A stretch of 64,000 nucleotides of DNA from Streptomyces albiflavescens (GTDB taxonomy: Bacteria > Actinomycetota > Actinomycetes > Streptomycetales > Streptomycetaceae): NCBI RefSeq assembly GCF_014645835.1, contig NZ_BMMM01000003.1, forward strand, positions 248,001 to 312,000, read 5' to 3'. A program made the translations under genes and the position numbers. The notes under the pieces are model-generated. The model saw only the letters and a list, made by a program, of their open reading frames with translations, made no database searches and was not told the origin of the DNA. Positions within the stretch are counted from its first letter, which is position 1. Each line of letters begins with the position of its first letter. Of the stretch, positions 34,969-46,685 are shown one piece after another.

Positions 34969-35048
34969 GCCGCCGCCCCTCTACGCCCGGTCGAGCCCTG
35001 CCCTGTCGCGGGCCGAACCCGTGTCGCTGAACTACGCCTGTCCGATGG

Positions 35049-36200
35049 CTACCCCTGTTTGAGGACTTCCTCGTAAACCTGGACGGTCCGCCGGGCCACC
35101 GCGTCCCAGCCGAACTCCCCCACCGCGCGCTCCCGCCCGGCCTCGCCCATGCGCCGGGCCGCCTCGGGCTCCGCGAGCAGCGAGTCGAGAGCGCGCGCGA
35201 GCCGCGCTTCGAAGTCGCCCTCGACCGGCACGAGGAGCCCGGTCCGTCCGTCCTCGACGACCTCGGGGATACCGCCGACGCGCGAGGCAACGACGGCCGT
35301 ACCACAGGCCATCGCCTCCAGGTTGACGATGCCGAGCGGCTCGTACACCGAGGGGCAGACGAACACGGCCGCGTGCGTGAGGAGTTGGATCACGTCCGGA
35401 CGCGGCAGCATCTGCGGGATCCAGTGCACTCCCTCCCGTACACCCCTCAGCTCCCGGAAGAGGTCACGGAACTCCCGGTCGATCTCAGGGGTGTCGGGGG
35501 CGCCCGCGCACAGCACCACCTGGGCGGCCGGGTCGATGTCCCGCACCGCGCGCAGGAGTTGGGGCACACCCTTCTGGCGGGTGATGCGGCCGACGAACAG
35601 GACGTACGGGCGGCTGGTGTCCAGACCGATGCGGTCGAGGACGTCCGTGCCGGGGTCGGGCCGGTAGAGGGTGGTGTCGATGCCGTTGTGCACGACGCGC
35701 ACCTTGGCCGGGTCCAGGGCCGGATAGCAGCTGAGGATGTCCTCGCGCATCGCGCCGGAAACCGCGATCACCGTGTCCGCGGCCTCGATGGCGGTGCGTT
35801 CCGCCCAGCTGGAGAGGGCGTAGCCGCCGCCCAGCTGCTCGGCCTTCCAGGGGCGCAGCGGTTCCAGCGAGTGGGCGGTCATGACGTGCGGGATGCCGTA
35901 CAGCAGCTTGCCGAAGTGGCCCGCGAGGTTGGCATACCAGGTGTGCGAGTGGACGAGTTCGCGGCCTTCGAGGGCGGCCGCGATGGAGAGGTCCACGGAG
36001 AAGGTGCGCAGCGCGTCGTTGGCGCCGTCGAGCAAGGGCCAGGGCCGGTGGCGCACGACGCCGCCCGCGGCGCCCTCGCCCCAGCAGTGCACGTCCAGCT
36101 CCGTGAGGCTGCGCAACTCCCGGGCGAGGAACTCGACATGGACGCCCGCGCCGCCGTACACGTCCGGCGGGTACTCCCGGGTCAGCAGTCCCACGCGCAC
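35049..36200 (-). CDS. glgM: GT4 glycosyltransferase, GlgM/GlgA-type (maltose-1-phosphate/glycogen synthase)
   Basis: 383-residue actinobacterial GT4 enzyme. Start chosen at GTG giving MRVGLLTREYPPDVYGGAGV, with a G-rich site upstream; codons further upstream are possible. Motifs: HSHTWYANLAGHFGK, VHNGIDTTLYRPDPG, LFVGRITRQKGVPQLL, and the C-terminal EPLGIVNLEAMACGTAVVAS that binds the nucleotide sugar. In mycobacteria the orthologue next to glgC condenses ADP-glucose with glucose-1-phosphate to give maltose-1-phosphate for GlgE; older annotations call it glycogen synthase. The 80-nt spacing and same strand suggest co-transcription with glgC. Confidence 0.88.
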   Translation of the reverse strand: MRVGLLTREYPPDVYGGAGVHVEFLARELRSLTELDVHCWGEGAAGGVVRHRPWPLLDGANDALRTFSVDLSIAAALEGRELVHSHTWYANLAGHFGKLLYGIPHVMTAHSLEPLRPWKAEQLGGGYALSSWAERTAIEAADTVIAVSGAMREDILSCYPALDPAKVRVVHNGIDTTLYRPDPGTDVLDRIGLDTSRPYVLFVGRITRQKGVPQLLRAVRDIDPAAQVVLCAGAPDTPEIDREFRDLFRELRGVREGVHWIPQMLPRPDVIQLLTHAAVFVCPSVYEPLGIVNLEAMACGTAVVASRVGGIPEVVEDGRTGLLVPVEGDFEARLARALDSLLAEPEAARRMGEAGRERAVGEFGWDAVARRTVQVYEEVLKQG

Positions 36201-36285
36201 ACAGAACCCCCCGTCATAGCGGCTGGTGCCCCTCATGGTCACTCAGATGGGGCAGTTGGGGAAGACCACGCGGAGACGACGGTTG

Positions 36286-37017
36286 TCAGGAACGGCCGGC
36301 CTCGGACCGCGGCGGGCGGTCGAAGCAGCAGTCGCCGCACAGTCCACCGCCGGGAAGGCGGTAGTAGAGACAGCAGCTGCGGCGGCGCAGTGTGTGGGGG
36401 TCGAGGGTGCCGGAGAGGTCGGGGTGGGCGAAGAGACGGGAGGCGAGTGCGTGGGCCCGATCGGCCACGTCGGTACGACCGTTGGCCCGCGCCCAGCGGT
36501 CGAGCCCGCGTACCGAGCCGGCCAGGGCGGAGCCCGCGTTGCCCCACAACAGACGTGGTGAGATGCGGTACCGGGAGTGCAGGGCGGCAGCCAGCGGGGC
36601 GAGGTGACCGGCTCGCACCACCTCGTCGACGGCCGTGGCGGGCAGGGCGCGCACCTCGGACAGCCACAGGTCTGCCGGGACACTGCCGTCCGGATCCCAG
36701 CACAGCAGTTCCGGATCGAGGTCGGGCACCTGCCCGTACAGCGCGGCGGCGCCGAGCGCGATCGACCACAGCCGGGCGGCGAGAGCCTGGTGGGCGATCG
36801 AGACCGCGATCCGAGGTTCCGGCGCATGGAGACTTTGCGTGACCTTTCGCACACGAAAAGTTATCGGATCCGCGTAAACATCATCCCGGGCCTCGAGTCG
36901 TGGCGTTGCGTACGTTCGCGCGAGGGTGGGCAGCGGGCCGCGCGTCGGTACGCCGGTGCGTAGTACGAAGAAGTCGCCGAGCGCGCCGAGCGCTCCGAGT
37001 TCCGGGTCGAGGTCCAC
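36286..37017 (-). CDS. FhuF-like 2Fe-2S protein, putative ferric-siderophore reductase
   Basis: About 243 residues. The C-terminal cysteine motif RSCCLYYRLPGGGLCGDCC is the atypical 2Fe-2S site of FhuF-type reductases, which release iron from siderophores in the cytoplasm. Upstream parts read DPELLCWDPDG and RISPRLLWGNAGSALAG, also usual for this family. The start is uncertain: GTG (VDLDPELGALGALGDFF) is used here, with a weak ribosome site; an ATG near 37173 would add about 50 residues. It is divergent from the DMT transporter gene. Confidence 0.82.
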   Translation of the reverse strand: MDLDPELGALGALGDFFVLRTGVPTRGPLPTLARTYATPRLEARDDVYADPITFRVRKVTQSLHAPEPRIAVSIAHQALAARLWSIALGAAALYGQVPDLDPELLCWDPDGSVPADLWLSEVRALPATAVDEVVRAGHLAPLAAALHSRYRISPRLLWGNAGSALAGSVRGLDRWARANGRTDVADRAHALASRLFAHPDLSGTLDPHTLRRRSCCLYYRLPGGGLCGDCCFDRPPRSEAGRS

Positions 37018-37245
37018 GAAGAGCAGTAGTACCAAGCCCCCTAGGGGATTCCACCAGCGGGTCGGCCGTCCGTGTAACCCACCTTGGGGAGGACGGTGGG
37101 CGATTCGTACTCCATCGGCAGTAGGACTCAATGCCTGCTCAGGTACGACGACGTGAACTAATTCGCAGGGCATCGTTGTTTGCATGGAAGCCGACCGTTC
37201 GTCGCACCGGGCACAACGCGCCCGCCGTACGCAGAGGAGGGACTC

Positions 37246-39913
<2,668 letters not shown>

Positions 39914-41347
39914 ATGAGCACTTCAGCCCAGATCGGCGTCACGGGTCTCGCGGTCATGGGGCGCAATCTCGCCCGCAACTTCGCACGCAACGGCTATACG
40001 GTCGCCGTGCACAACCGCACCGTGGCACGGACGAACGCGCTGATGGAGGAGTTCGGTCACGAAGGCGAGTTCGTCGCGACCGAGACGGCGAAGGAGTTCG
40101 TGGCGGCGCTCGAGCGGCCGCGACGCCTGATGATCATGGTCAAGGCGGGTGAGCCGACCGACACGGTGATCCAGGAGTTCGCTCCGCTCCTGGAACCCGG
40201 CGACATGATCATCGACGGTGGCAACGCGCACTTCGCGGACACCCGGCGCCGCGAGCGCGCACTGCGCGAGCAGGGCATCCACTTCGTCGGCACGGGCGTC
40301 TCCGGCGGCGAGGAGGGCGCGCTGCACGGGCCCAGCATCATGCCGGGCGGCTCGAAGGAGTCGTACGAGTCCCTCGGGCCGATGCTGGAGAAGATCTCCG
40401 CGAAGGCGAACGACGGCGCTCCGTGTGTGACGCACGTCGGTCCCGACGGCGCTGGCCACTTCGTGAAGATGGTCCACAACGGCATCGAATACGCCGACAT
40501 GCAGCTGATCGGCGAGGCGTACCAGCTGCTGCGCGATGTGGCGGGCTACTCCCCCGCGCAGATCGCGGACATCTTCCGCACCTGGAACACGGGCCGGCTC
40601 GACTCGTATCTGATCGAGATCACCGCCGAGGTGCTGTCACATGTGGACGCGGCGACGGGCAAGCCGTTCGTGGACATCGTCGAGGACCGGGCCGAGCAGA
40701 AGGGCACAGGCCGCTGGACGGTCCAGATCGCGCTCGACCTCGGTGTTCCGGTGTCCGGTATCGCCGAGGCGGTCTTCGCGCGCTCGCTGTCCGGGCACGC
40801 CGATCTGCGGGCCGCCTCGCGCGGACTCGCCGGCCCCAAGGCCACGCAGCTCGGCGAGGCGGCGGCCTTCGCCGACCGGGTGGAGCAGGCGCTGTACGCG
40901 TCCAAGATCGTCTCGTACACGCAGGGCTTCCACGAGATCACCGCGGGCAGCACCGAGTACGACTGGAACATCGACCTCGGTGCCGTCGCCTCCATCTGGC
41001 GCGGCGGCTGCATCATCCGCGCCGCCTTCCTCGACCGCATCCGCGCCGCCTACGACGCCCGGCCCGACCTGCCGAGCCTGCTGTCGGACGAGACGTTCGC
41101 GCAGGAGATCGCGGCGGCCCAGGACGACTGGCGCGAGGTGCTCGTCGCCGCCACCCGCCAGGGCGTGCCCACGCCCGGCTTCTCCGCGGCCCTCGCCTAC
41201 TACGACGCCCTGCGCGCCGAGCGTCTGCCCGCCGCCCTCACCCAGGGGCAGCGGGACTTCTTCGGGGCGCACACGTATCGCCGTACGGACCGGGAGGGGT
41301 CGTTCCACACCCTGTGGGGCGGCGACCGGTCGGAGGTCGAGGCGTAG
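39914..41347 (+). CDS. gnd: 6-phosphogluconate dehydrogenase, decarboxylating
   Basis: 477 residues; NADP-dependent oxidation of 6-phosphogluconate to ribulose-5-phosphate in the pentose phosphate pathway. ATG (MSTSAQIGVTG) with GGGAG about 8 nt upstream; the TTG five codons earlier is inside the ribosome-site region. Motifs: GLAVMGRNLARNFARNGY (Rossmann, VHNRT), DGGNAHFADTRRRE, GTGVSGGEEGALHGPSIMPGG, catalytic HFVKMVHNGIEYADMQ, and C-terminal KGTGRWT. Length equals the long homodimeric class. A hairpin follows the stop. Confidence 0.96.
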   Translation: MSTSAQIGVTGLAVMGRNLARNFARNGYTVAVHNRTVARTNALMEEFGHEGEFVATETAKEFVAALERPRRLMIMVKAGEPTDTVIQEFAPLLEPGDMIIDGGNAHFADTRRRERALREQGIHFVGTGVSGGEEGALHGPSIMPGGSKESYESLGPMLEKISAKANDGAPCVTHVGPDGAGHFVKMVHNGIEYADMQLIGEAYQLLRDVAGYSPAQIADIFRTWNTGRLDSYLIEITAEVLSHVDAATGKPFVDIVEDRAEQKGTGRWTVQIALDLGVPVSGIAEAVFARSLSGHADLRAASRGLAGPKATQLGEAAAFADRVEQALYASKIVSYTQGFHEITAGSTEYDWNIDLGAVASIWRGGCIIRAAFLDRIRAAYDARPDLPSLLSDETFAQEIAAAQDDWREVLVAATRQGVPTPGFSAALAYYDALRAERLPAALTQGQRDFFGAHTYRRTDREGSFHTLWGGDRSEVEA

Positions 41348-41360
41348 GCGCCTGCTCTGC

Positions 41361-41401
41361 CGAAGCCGTCACGTCCCTGGAGTCGGGGCGTGACGGCTTC
41401 G
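41361..41401 (+). terminator. gnd terminator
   Basis: 13-bp perfect arms CGAAGCCGTCACG and CGTGACGGCTTCG around a 15-nt loop, starting 14 nt after the gnd stop. Confidence 0.8.
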
Positions 41402-41473
41402 TCGTGGTCGGGAGCGGCCGGCGCGTCGGACGCGCCGGCCGCGTTGTCGTTGGATGTCTGCTCGGATGCCTGC

Positions 41474-41677
41474 TCAGGAGATCGGCCCCGGCTGGGGCTC
41501 CGGCTCCGGTACCGGGTCGGGGCCCGGTGGCTTCGGGATCGGGGACGGCGGCGGGACGGGCTCCGGGGAGGGGTGGGGGCCCGGGTCCGGGGTCGGGTTC
41601 GGGAAGGGCTCCGGGCGGTCGGGGCCCGGGCCCGGGGTGGGGCCCGGTTTCACCGGGTCTGGGAACGGATGCGTCAT
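41474..41677 (-). CDS. Very proline-rich small protein (67 aa)
   Basis: ATG with GGAGG 5 nt upstream. The sequence is MTHPFPDPVKPGPTPGPGPD and continues in the same Pro-X pattern, about 45% Pro with Gly, Asp and Glu and no hydrophobic segment, so it should be an extended, probably disordered cytoplasmic protein. The dipeptide repetition is PGP, PDP, PEP, PTP. No family is recognised. Its opposite strand reads as Gly-rich low complexity, so chance cannot be excluded, but the ribosome site favours a real gene. The racemase-family gene lies upstream on the same strand. Confidence 0.5.
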   Translation of the reverse strand: MTHPFPDPVKPGPTPGPGPDRPEPFPNPTPDPGPHPSPEPVPPPSPIPKPPGPDPVPEPEPQPGPIS

Positions 41678-41783
41678 GGTGTCCTCCAGCCAGTCGGTAC
41701 GTCGGCCCTGGACTTGTCCCACGCGTACCCTGCCCCCGCGCACCCACTCACCCCGTCGCGCGAGGGATGGAGACCAGGTGGTC

Positions 41784-42458
41784 CTACTCGGCGTGCGCCG
41801 CCGCGGCCGACCGACCGCCCCACACCGCCTCCGCTCCGGCGGCGAGCCCCGGGCGGGGGCTGGACAGCACCGGAGTCGAGGTCGCGGTCAGGCGCTGGGC
41901 CGCAGCCATGGACGCCTGGGCGAGGACGATCGCGTCAGCATCGGTGACCGCGTCGGCGGCTGCCGCCACCGCACGGACGTACCCGTCCGTGTCGCCCGCC
42001 TCGAAGAGGGCCCACGCGCCCTCGGCCGACACGGTGCGAACGTCGACAGGGCGCCCGGCGCTGCGGGCCTCCTCCTCGACGAGGGCGACCGTCGGCCCCA
42101 GGGTGCTCTCCAGCGCCGCGAGGACGACGACACGCGGCCCCATGGCCACCGCGGCGGCGGCCATCGGGCGGTCCACGCGGAGCACGGGAACGCCGACGGC
42201 GGTCCGCTCGGCGACGGCGCCGATGGTCGAGCAGGTGCAGAGCACCGCCCGCGCGCCCTGAGCGACGGCCTGGTCGAGCAGCGCCCGCACAGCGTCGGCC
42301 ACCGCGTCGGGGCCCTCGCTCCGGGCGCGGGCCAGCAGCTCCTCGGCCACCAAGTGCCGCAGTTCCAGCCCCTGGTGGGCCTCGTCGCGCAGCGCGTCGA
42401 AGACGGGGACGTGGACGGACGAGGTGTGCAGCAGGGCGAGCGGGCCGGACCGGGGCAT
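41784..42458 (-). CDS. Asp/Glu racemase superfamily protein
   Basis: 224 residues. The first active-site Cys lies in AVLCTCSTIGAVAE; the second expected Cys near the C-terminal half is replaced: the region reads ADAIVLAQASMAAAQRL with no Cys. Loss of one Cys is known in decarboxylase relatives and makes a simple two-base racemase unlikely. The family fold starts LALLHTSSVHVPVFDAL. It may act on a small carboxylic acid. Its stop is 106 nt from the small proline-rich gene; the GNAT-like gene upstream ends 13 nt before its start, so they may be co-transcribed. Confidence 0.75.
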   Translation of the reverse strand: MPRSGPLALLHTSSVHVPVFDALRDEAHQGLELRHLVAEELLARARSEGPDAVADAVRALLDQAVAQGARAVLCTCSTIGAVAERTAVGVPVLRVDRPMAAAAVAMGPRVVVLAALESTLGPTVALVEEEARSAGRPVDVRTVSAEGAWALFEAGDTDGYVRAVAAAADAVTDADAIVLAQASMAAAQRLTATSTPVLSSPRPGLAAGAEAVWGGRSAAAAHAE

Positions 42459-42471
42459 CAGGACACCGTCC

Positions 42472-42816
42472 TCAGAAGCGCCCCGGGTGGGCCTTGAGCC
42501 ACTCCACCGCCGCGTCCAGCAGCTGCGGATCGGCCGCCGGAGCCTCCTCGGGGTGACGCGCCGCCCACTTCACGACGTACGGGCACAGCGGTGCGACCAC
42601 GATGCCCTCGCGCGCGGCGATGGCGTACAGCTCACGGGCGAGGGAGCCCGCGATGCCCTTGCCCTCGTGCTCCGGTTCCACGATGGTGTGCACGGGAACG
42701 AGTGCCCGCGCGGGCGCTTCGAGCACGAAGTACTCGATGTGGCCGACCACTTCATCCCCGGCGAACGCCTCCAGGCGGCCGCCCGCCCGGTCGTCACGGA
42801 TCTCGATGTCGCTCAT
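42472..42816 (-). CDS. Small GNAT-like N-acetyltransferase domain protein (PF14542 type)
   Basis: 114 residues, one compact domain. ATG with GAGGAG about 5 nt upstream. Motifs are VVGHIEYFVLEAPARALVPVH, HTIVEPEHEGKGIAGSLARE (acetyl-CoA loop with EGKGIAG), and LCPYVVKWAARHPE; the CPY...RHPE end is typical of this short acetyltransferase-like family. The function is unknown. It follows panD by 60 nt and precedes the racemase-family gene. Confidence 0.85.
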   Translation of the reverse strand: MSDIEIRDDRAGGRLEAFAGDEVVGHIEYFVLEAPARALVPVHTIVEPEHEGKGIAGSLARELYAIAAREGIVVAPLCPYVVKWAARHPEEAPAADPQLLDAAVEWLKAHPGRF

Positions 42817-42875
42817 GGGCACTCCTCGGGTTCTCTGGTCCACGCGTCCACGGGTCCGCCTTGCTCCGCCGAGGT

Positions 42876-43295
42876 TCAGACGGTGACGGCCTGCGGACTG
42901 CGCTCCTGGTCCGAGCCCGGCACCGGCTCGGACGGATCCGCGCCGAGGGCCACGATCCGGTTGTCACGGTCCACGTGCACGACCCGCGGCCGCAGCGCCC
43001 GCGCCTCGGCGTCGGAGACCTGAGCGTAACTGATGATGATCACCAGATCTCCGGGATGGACGAGATGGGCCGCCGCTCCGTTGATGCCGATGACTCCGGA
43101 GCCGCGCTCACCCTCGATGACGTATGTCTCCAGGCGGGCACCGTTGGAGATGTCGACGATGTGGACGAGCTCGCCCGGCAGCAGATCGGCGGCGTCCAGC
43201 AGGTCCGCGTCGATGGTCACCGATCCCACGTAGTGCAGGTCGGCCTGGGTGACGGTGGCTCGGTGGATCTTGGATTTGAACATGGTTCGAAGCAC
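42876..43295 (-). CDS. panD: Aspartate 1-decarboxylase
   Basis: 139-residue pyruvoyl enzyme that makes beta-alanine for pantothenate and CoA. GTG start gives [20 protein letters not shown] and places the self-cleavage site Gly-Ser at residues 24-25 (HYVGSVTID), matching the canonical number; GGGAG lies about 7 nt upstream, whereas the internal ATG has none. Active-site Lys9, [14 protein letters not shown] strand (here [15 protein letters not shown]) and the [19 protein letters not shown] motif are complete. Confidence 0.95.
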   Translation of the reverse strand: MLRTMFKSKIHRATVTQADLHYVGSVTIDADLLDAADLLPGELVHIVDISNGARLETYVIEGERGSGVIGINGAAAHLVHPGDLVIIISYAQVSDAEARALRPRVVHVDRDNRIVALGADPSEPVPGSDQERSPQAVTV

Positions 43296-43398
43296 GGAGA
43301 AACTCCCGATTTGTCTGCTCCCTGCCCGCTTTTTGCAGGTCAAGGGCGGTCTCCGGAGCGTACATCGATTCGCCTGTTCGGTCAGCTGTCGCCGAGTG

Positions 43399-43449
43399 TT
43401 CGAGGACTCACACTGACCCGTTGCTGACCTTTCTGACGCCGCGCCAGTC
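43399..43449. repeat. 51-bp dispersed repeat, copy A
   Basis: Begins TTCGAGGACTCACACTGACC and ends CGCCAGTC. It matches copy B (50444-50494) at 49 of 51 positions and resembles copy C (59357-59395). All three lie in intergenic DNA downstream of minus-strand genes. Confidence 0.8.
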
Positions 43450-43617
43450 ACGTGAGCCCGCGCGTCATGGGTTCTCGGCGAGTTTTCCCTTCCTCGTCGT
43501 GCCCGGCACGTGCGGCATCGTGTGCCGGATGGCCTTGATCAGCCGGCTTGATCATCCGTCCTGGTGCAGTACGACGGGCGGACGCAGCCGGGATGCTCAC
43601 TGCAGTGGGCAGTCGGC

Positions 43618-43652
43618 GGGGGCCGCCCGTGGCTTGGCCACGGACGCCCCCC
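43618..43652 (-). terminator. Terminator of the phosphoesterase gene
   Basis: Imperfect 15-16-bp stem GGGGGCGTCCGTGGC / GCCACGGGCGGCCCC on the minus strand with a CAA loop, 21 nt after the stop codon. Confidence 0.65.
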
Positions 43653-43672
43653 TTCGTGCGAGAGGTGATCAC

Positions 43673-45067
43673 TCAGTGGCAACTGGTAGTGCCGCTGTCG
43701 GCGTAGGTCTTGCCCGCCTCAGGCACGAACTGCCAGTCGTAGCTGTTGGCGTGCAGGGTGAACTTGAGCACGCCGTAGGTGTCACTGTTGCGGGCTTCGC
43801 TGTTGGGCATGATGGTGCCGAAGCTGTAGTGGCTGGCGCCGCCCATGCCGGCGACGAAGTGCCGGATGCCGCGGGTGGTGTCGAGCTGGCCGCCGGGGTT
43901 CATGGGAGCGAACCGCTCGTACTGGTGGTTGTGGCCCGCGACGATCACGTCGGCGTTGTTGTCGTACAGCGCCTGGACGAGGGGTCCGGTCGAGGTGTCG
44001 GGAGCGTGGTTGGCGCCGGAGGTGAACCGCGGCTTGTGCCAGTAGGCGAGGGTGCACGGCTTGGTGCTGGCGGCCAGGTTAGAGCGCAGCCACTGCTCCT
44101 GCGGGGAGCCGACGGCCATGTTGACCTCGGAGTTCAGCGAGACCACATGCCAGTTGCCGAGGTCGTAGGAGTAGTAGCCCTGGCCGGACGGGCCGGCGTT
44201 GGCGCCGAAGTAGTTGTAGTAGCCGGTGGCGCCGGAGGTGTTGTAGTCGTGGTTGCCCGGTGCCGGCCTGGTGCGGGCCTTGTGCCGGCCCCACGTCGGG
44301 TCGTAGTAGGTGGCGAACTCCGTGGCGGTGCCGCTGTCGTAGACGTTGTCGCCGGCGGTGAACACGGTGCCGGGGATGTTGTCCAGCAGGTTGGCGGTCG
44401 AGGTGTCGCCCGTGCCGGAGTTGGAGATGTCACCGGCGCCGACCAGCACCGGATCACCCGAGGGCGGCGGGGTGGTGGTGGGCGGCGGGGTGGTGCCGGT
44501 GGTGATCACCAGCTGCGGGGCGTCGGCGCCGCTCTCCCGCGAGTCGTAGTAGGCGCCGTCGTTGTTGGGGGAGGTCGCGCCGACGCTGAACGTGCCGTTG
44601 CCGGTCACGAGCGAGGTCACATCGATCTCGTACCAGCCGTCAGGGACGACCGAGCCGAGGGTGCCCAGGGTGGCGCCGTCGATGGCGGGCTTGTTGTTCC
44701 AGGTCGTGCCGGTCTCCGACCACGTGGTGTTGGTCATCGCCTTGAACGTGCCGCCGTTGCTGCTGCCGTTGTTGTTGGTGATGGCACGGATGCGCAGCTT
44801 AGCGCTGGTCACCGGGTCGGTGACGCCGCTCACGGTGAACTTCAGGAACGACTGGCGCACCGGGGAGTTGTCGACCACGAACTGGGTCGAGGTGCCGTAG
44901 TTGGTGGACGCCGTGTTGGACTGCACGTAGGTGTCGGCGACCGGGGTGAACGTGGTCGTGGCCGCGGTGGCCACGGGAGCGGTGGTGAGCAGGCCTGCGA
45001 CGGCTACGGCCGTCAGCGCGACTGCTCCTCCCGCCAACGTTGATCTCCGGAAGCGGCGGTTGCCCAT
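43673..45067 (-). CDS. Secreted DNRLRE-metallophosphoesterase
   Basis: 464 residues, exported: RRSTLAGGAVALTAVAVAG signal, cleavage near VATAAT. Residues about 38-190 form a DNRLRE-type beta-sandwich (ADTYVQSNTASTNYGTSTQF ... SGADAPQLVI), a Pro/Thr linker (TPPPTTTPPPSG) follows, then a calcineurin-like phosphoesterase with the metal motifs GDISNS, GDNVYDSG, PGNHDYN, YWHKPRF and GHNHQYERF. It would hydrolyse phosphate esters outside the cell. ATG with AAGGGA about 6 nt upstream. A strong PHO-box-like triple repeat lies 82-114 nt upstream, so phosphate control is likely. Confidence 0.9.
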   Translation of the reverse strand: MGNRRFRRSTLAGGAVALTAVAVAGLLTTAPVATAATTTFTPVADTYVQSNTASTNYGTSTQFVVDNSPVRQSFLKFTVSGVTDPVTSAKLRIRAITNNNGSSNGGTFKAMTNTTWSETGTTWNNKPAIDGATLGTLGSVVPDGWYEIDVTSLVTGNGTFSVGATSPNNDGAYYDSRESGADAPQLVITTGTTPPPTTTPPPSGDPVLVGAGDISNSGTGDTSTANLLDNIPGTVFTAGDNVYDSGTATEFATYYDPTWGRHKARTRPAPGNHDYNTSGATGYYNYFGANAGPSGQGYYSYDLGNWHVVSLNSEVNMAVGSPQEQWLRSNLAASTKPCTLAYWHKPRFTSGANHAPDTSTGPLVQALYDNNADVIVAGHNHQYERFAPMNPGGQLDTTRGIRHFVAGMGGASHYSFGTIMPNSEARNSDTYGVLKFTLHANSYDWQFVPEAGKTYADSGTTSCH

Positions 45068-45148
45068 CGGGTGGTCCCTTCTGAAGTGAGGGCTGTGGAG
45101 GGCGATTCGGGAACTTAGGGACCCACCGATGCCGCCGACACCCCCCTT

Positions 45149-45181
45149 TGAATGAACTGTGAGTGAGCTGTGAATGAGCGC
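45149..45181 (-). promoter_or_regulatory. PHO-box-like triple direct repeat
   Basis: Three 11-nt units on the minus strand: GCGCTCATTCA, CAGCTCACTCA and CAGTTCATTCA (frame GYTCAYTCACA). The spacing and sequence match the GTTCATTCACC direct-repeat units bound by PhoP in Streptomyces. They sit upstream of the phosphoesterase gene and 236 nt upstream of the divergent MFS gene, so either or both could be controlled. Confidence 0.7.
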
Positions 45182-45416
45182 TTTTCGCGCTCGCTCACGT
45201 GTTCTGACGGGCTGTCAGTACGCCATCCGTTGTTCAGCTACTGCATGCCCGCTCGCCGACTGCCAGGGGTGGTTCACGCGCTGCGGGCACCCGACGATGG
45301 GCCGTCGTCATCGCGATCGAGTTCCGCTGCATACGGACGCTCCCGTGAGCGTCCGCCGACGCGGCGGCACCCCCCACCCGCTCGCCCAGCGCAAGCAGCA
45401 GGAGGTGTGCAACCGC

Positions 45417-46685
45417 GTGTACCTGTCGACAATCGGCTGGTCCAAAAGGGCCGTCGGCACAGACGGAGCCGACAGGCGCCGGCTGACCACGATCAGCGCC
45501 AACGTCTTCGCTCTCGGCGCGGTCAGCCTGGTCACCGACATCTCCGCCGAGATGGTCACCGCAGTGCTTCCCCTCTACCTGGTACTCGGCCTCCAGCTCG
45601 GCCCGATGGCCTACGGAGTGGTCGACGGGACCTACACCGGCGCCACGGCGCTGCTGCGGATCGTCGGCGGTTACGTCGCCGACCGGACGCGCAGCCGCAA
45701 GGCGGTGGCGGGCATGGGTTACGCGCTCTCGGCCGTCGCCAAGCTCGGCCTGCTCGCGGCAGGCCGGTCGGTCGCCGCGATCGGGCTGGTGATCGCGGTC
45801 GACCGGACCGGAAAGGGACTGCGCACGGCACCTCGGGACGCACTGATCACGTTGTCGACGCCACCGGACACCCTGGGCCGGGCCTTCGGCGTGCACCGGG
45901 CGATGGACAGCCTCGGCGCCTTCCTCGGCCCGCTGGTGGCCTTGGCGGTGCTCGCCGCCGCCGGCCAGTCCTTCGACGCGGTCTTCGTCACCAGCTTCTG
46001 CATCGCCGTCCTCGGTGTTGTGCTGCTCGTCCTGTTCGTCCGCGACCGGCGCGATGTGAAACCCGCAGCCGCGACTGTCTCACCGCGCGACGCCGTGTCG
46101 CTGCTGCGCGACGCGCCCGTCCGCCGCCTCGTCCTCGCGGCCTGCCTGCTCGGCCTGGCCACCGTCGGCGACGGCTTCGTGTACCTGCTTCTGCAGCGAC
46201 GCGAGGAGCTGAACGCAGGCTGGTTTCCGCTGCTCGCGGTCGGTACCAACCTCGGCTACCTGCTGCTCGCCGCTCCCATCGGCACCCTGGCCGACCGGGT
46301 CGGCAGGCTGCGGGTCATGCTGGGCGGCTACACGTCGCTGGTCGCCGTCTACCTGTTGCTGTTCGGGCCGCTGGGCGGGTGGCCGCTGATCGTCCTGACA
46401 CTCGGCCTCTACGGCATCTTCTATGCCGCCACCGATGGCGTGCTCATGGCTCTTGCAGGCCCACTACTGCCCGAGCGGCTGCGCACCACCGGCATCGCGA
46501 TCATCCAGACCGGCCAGGCACTGGCCTACCTCGTTTCCTCGGTCCTGTTCGGGATGGCCTGGCAGGCATGGGGTCCGGTCACTGCCACTCGGGCGGCCGC
46601 CGGAGGCGTAGTGGTGGCGATCACCGCCACCGCCGTGCTGCTTGCACGCCCGGCCATTGCTGCCACCAAGGAGGTATCCAGTTGA
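45417..46685 (+). CDS. MFS transporter
   Basis: 422 residues with about 12 membrane helices. GTG start (VYLSTIGWSKRA) with GGAGGTG about 8 nt upstream; the frame is open for 80 more codons upstream but these are not protein-like. MFS motif A-like loops: GGYVADRTRSRKAVAGMGYA after helix 2 and IGTLADRVGRLRVMLGGYT after helix 8. It also has AVDRTGKGLRTAPRDALI, typical of a group of MFS proteins of unknown substrate. The next gene starts inside its stop (TTGA), so the two are coupled. Confidence 0.87.
   Translation: MYLSTIGWSKRAVGTDGADRRRLTTISANVFALGAVSLVTDISAEMVTAVLPLYLVLGLQLGPMAYGVVDGTYTGATALLRIVGGYVADRTRSRKAVAGMGYALSAVAKLGLLAAGRSVAAIGLVIAVDRTGKGLRTAPRDALITLSTPPDTLGRAFGVHRAMDSLGAFLGPLVALAVLAAAGQSFDAVFVTSFCIAVLGVVLLVLFVRDRRDVKPAAATVSPRDAVSLLRDAPVRRLVLAACLLGLATVGDGFVYLLLQRREELNAGWFPLLAVGTNLGYLLLAAPIGTLADRVGRLRVMLGGYTSLVAVYLLLFGPLGGWPLIVLTLGLYGIFYAATDGVLMALAGPLLPERLRTTGIAIIQTGQALAYLVSSVLFGMAWQAWGPVTATRAAAGGVVVAITATAVLLARPAIAATKEVSS

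Larger units (their letters stand above)
43296..43672. other. Gene-free region upstream of panD
   Basis: 377 bases. It contains repeat copy A (43399-43449) and a terminator hairpin (43618-43652). The rest shows nothing I can assign; the panD promoter should lie near 43300-43390. Confidence 0.5.
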
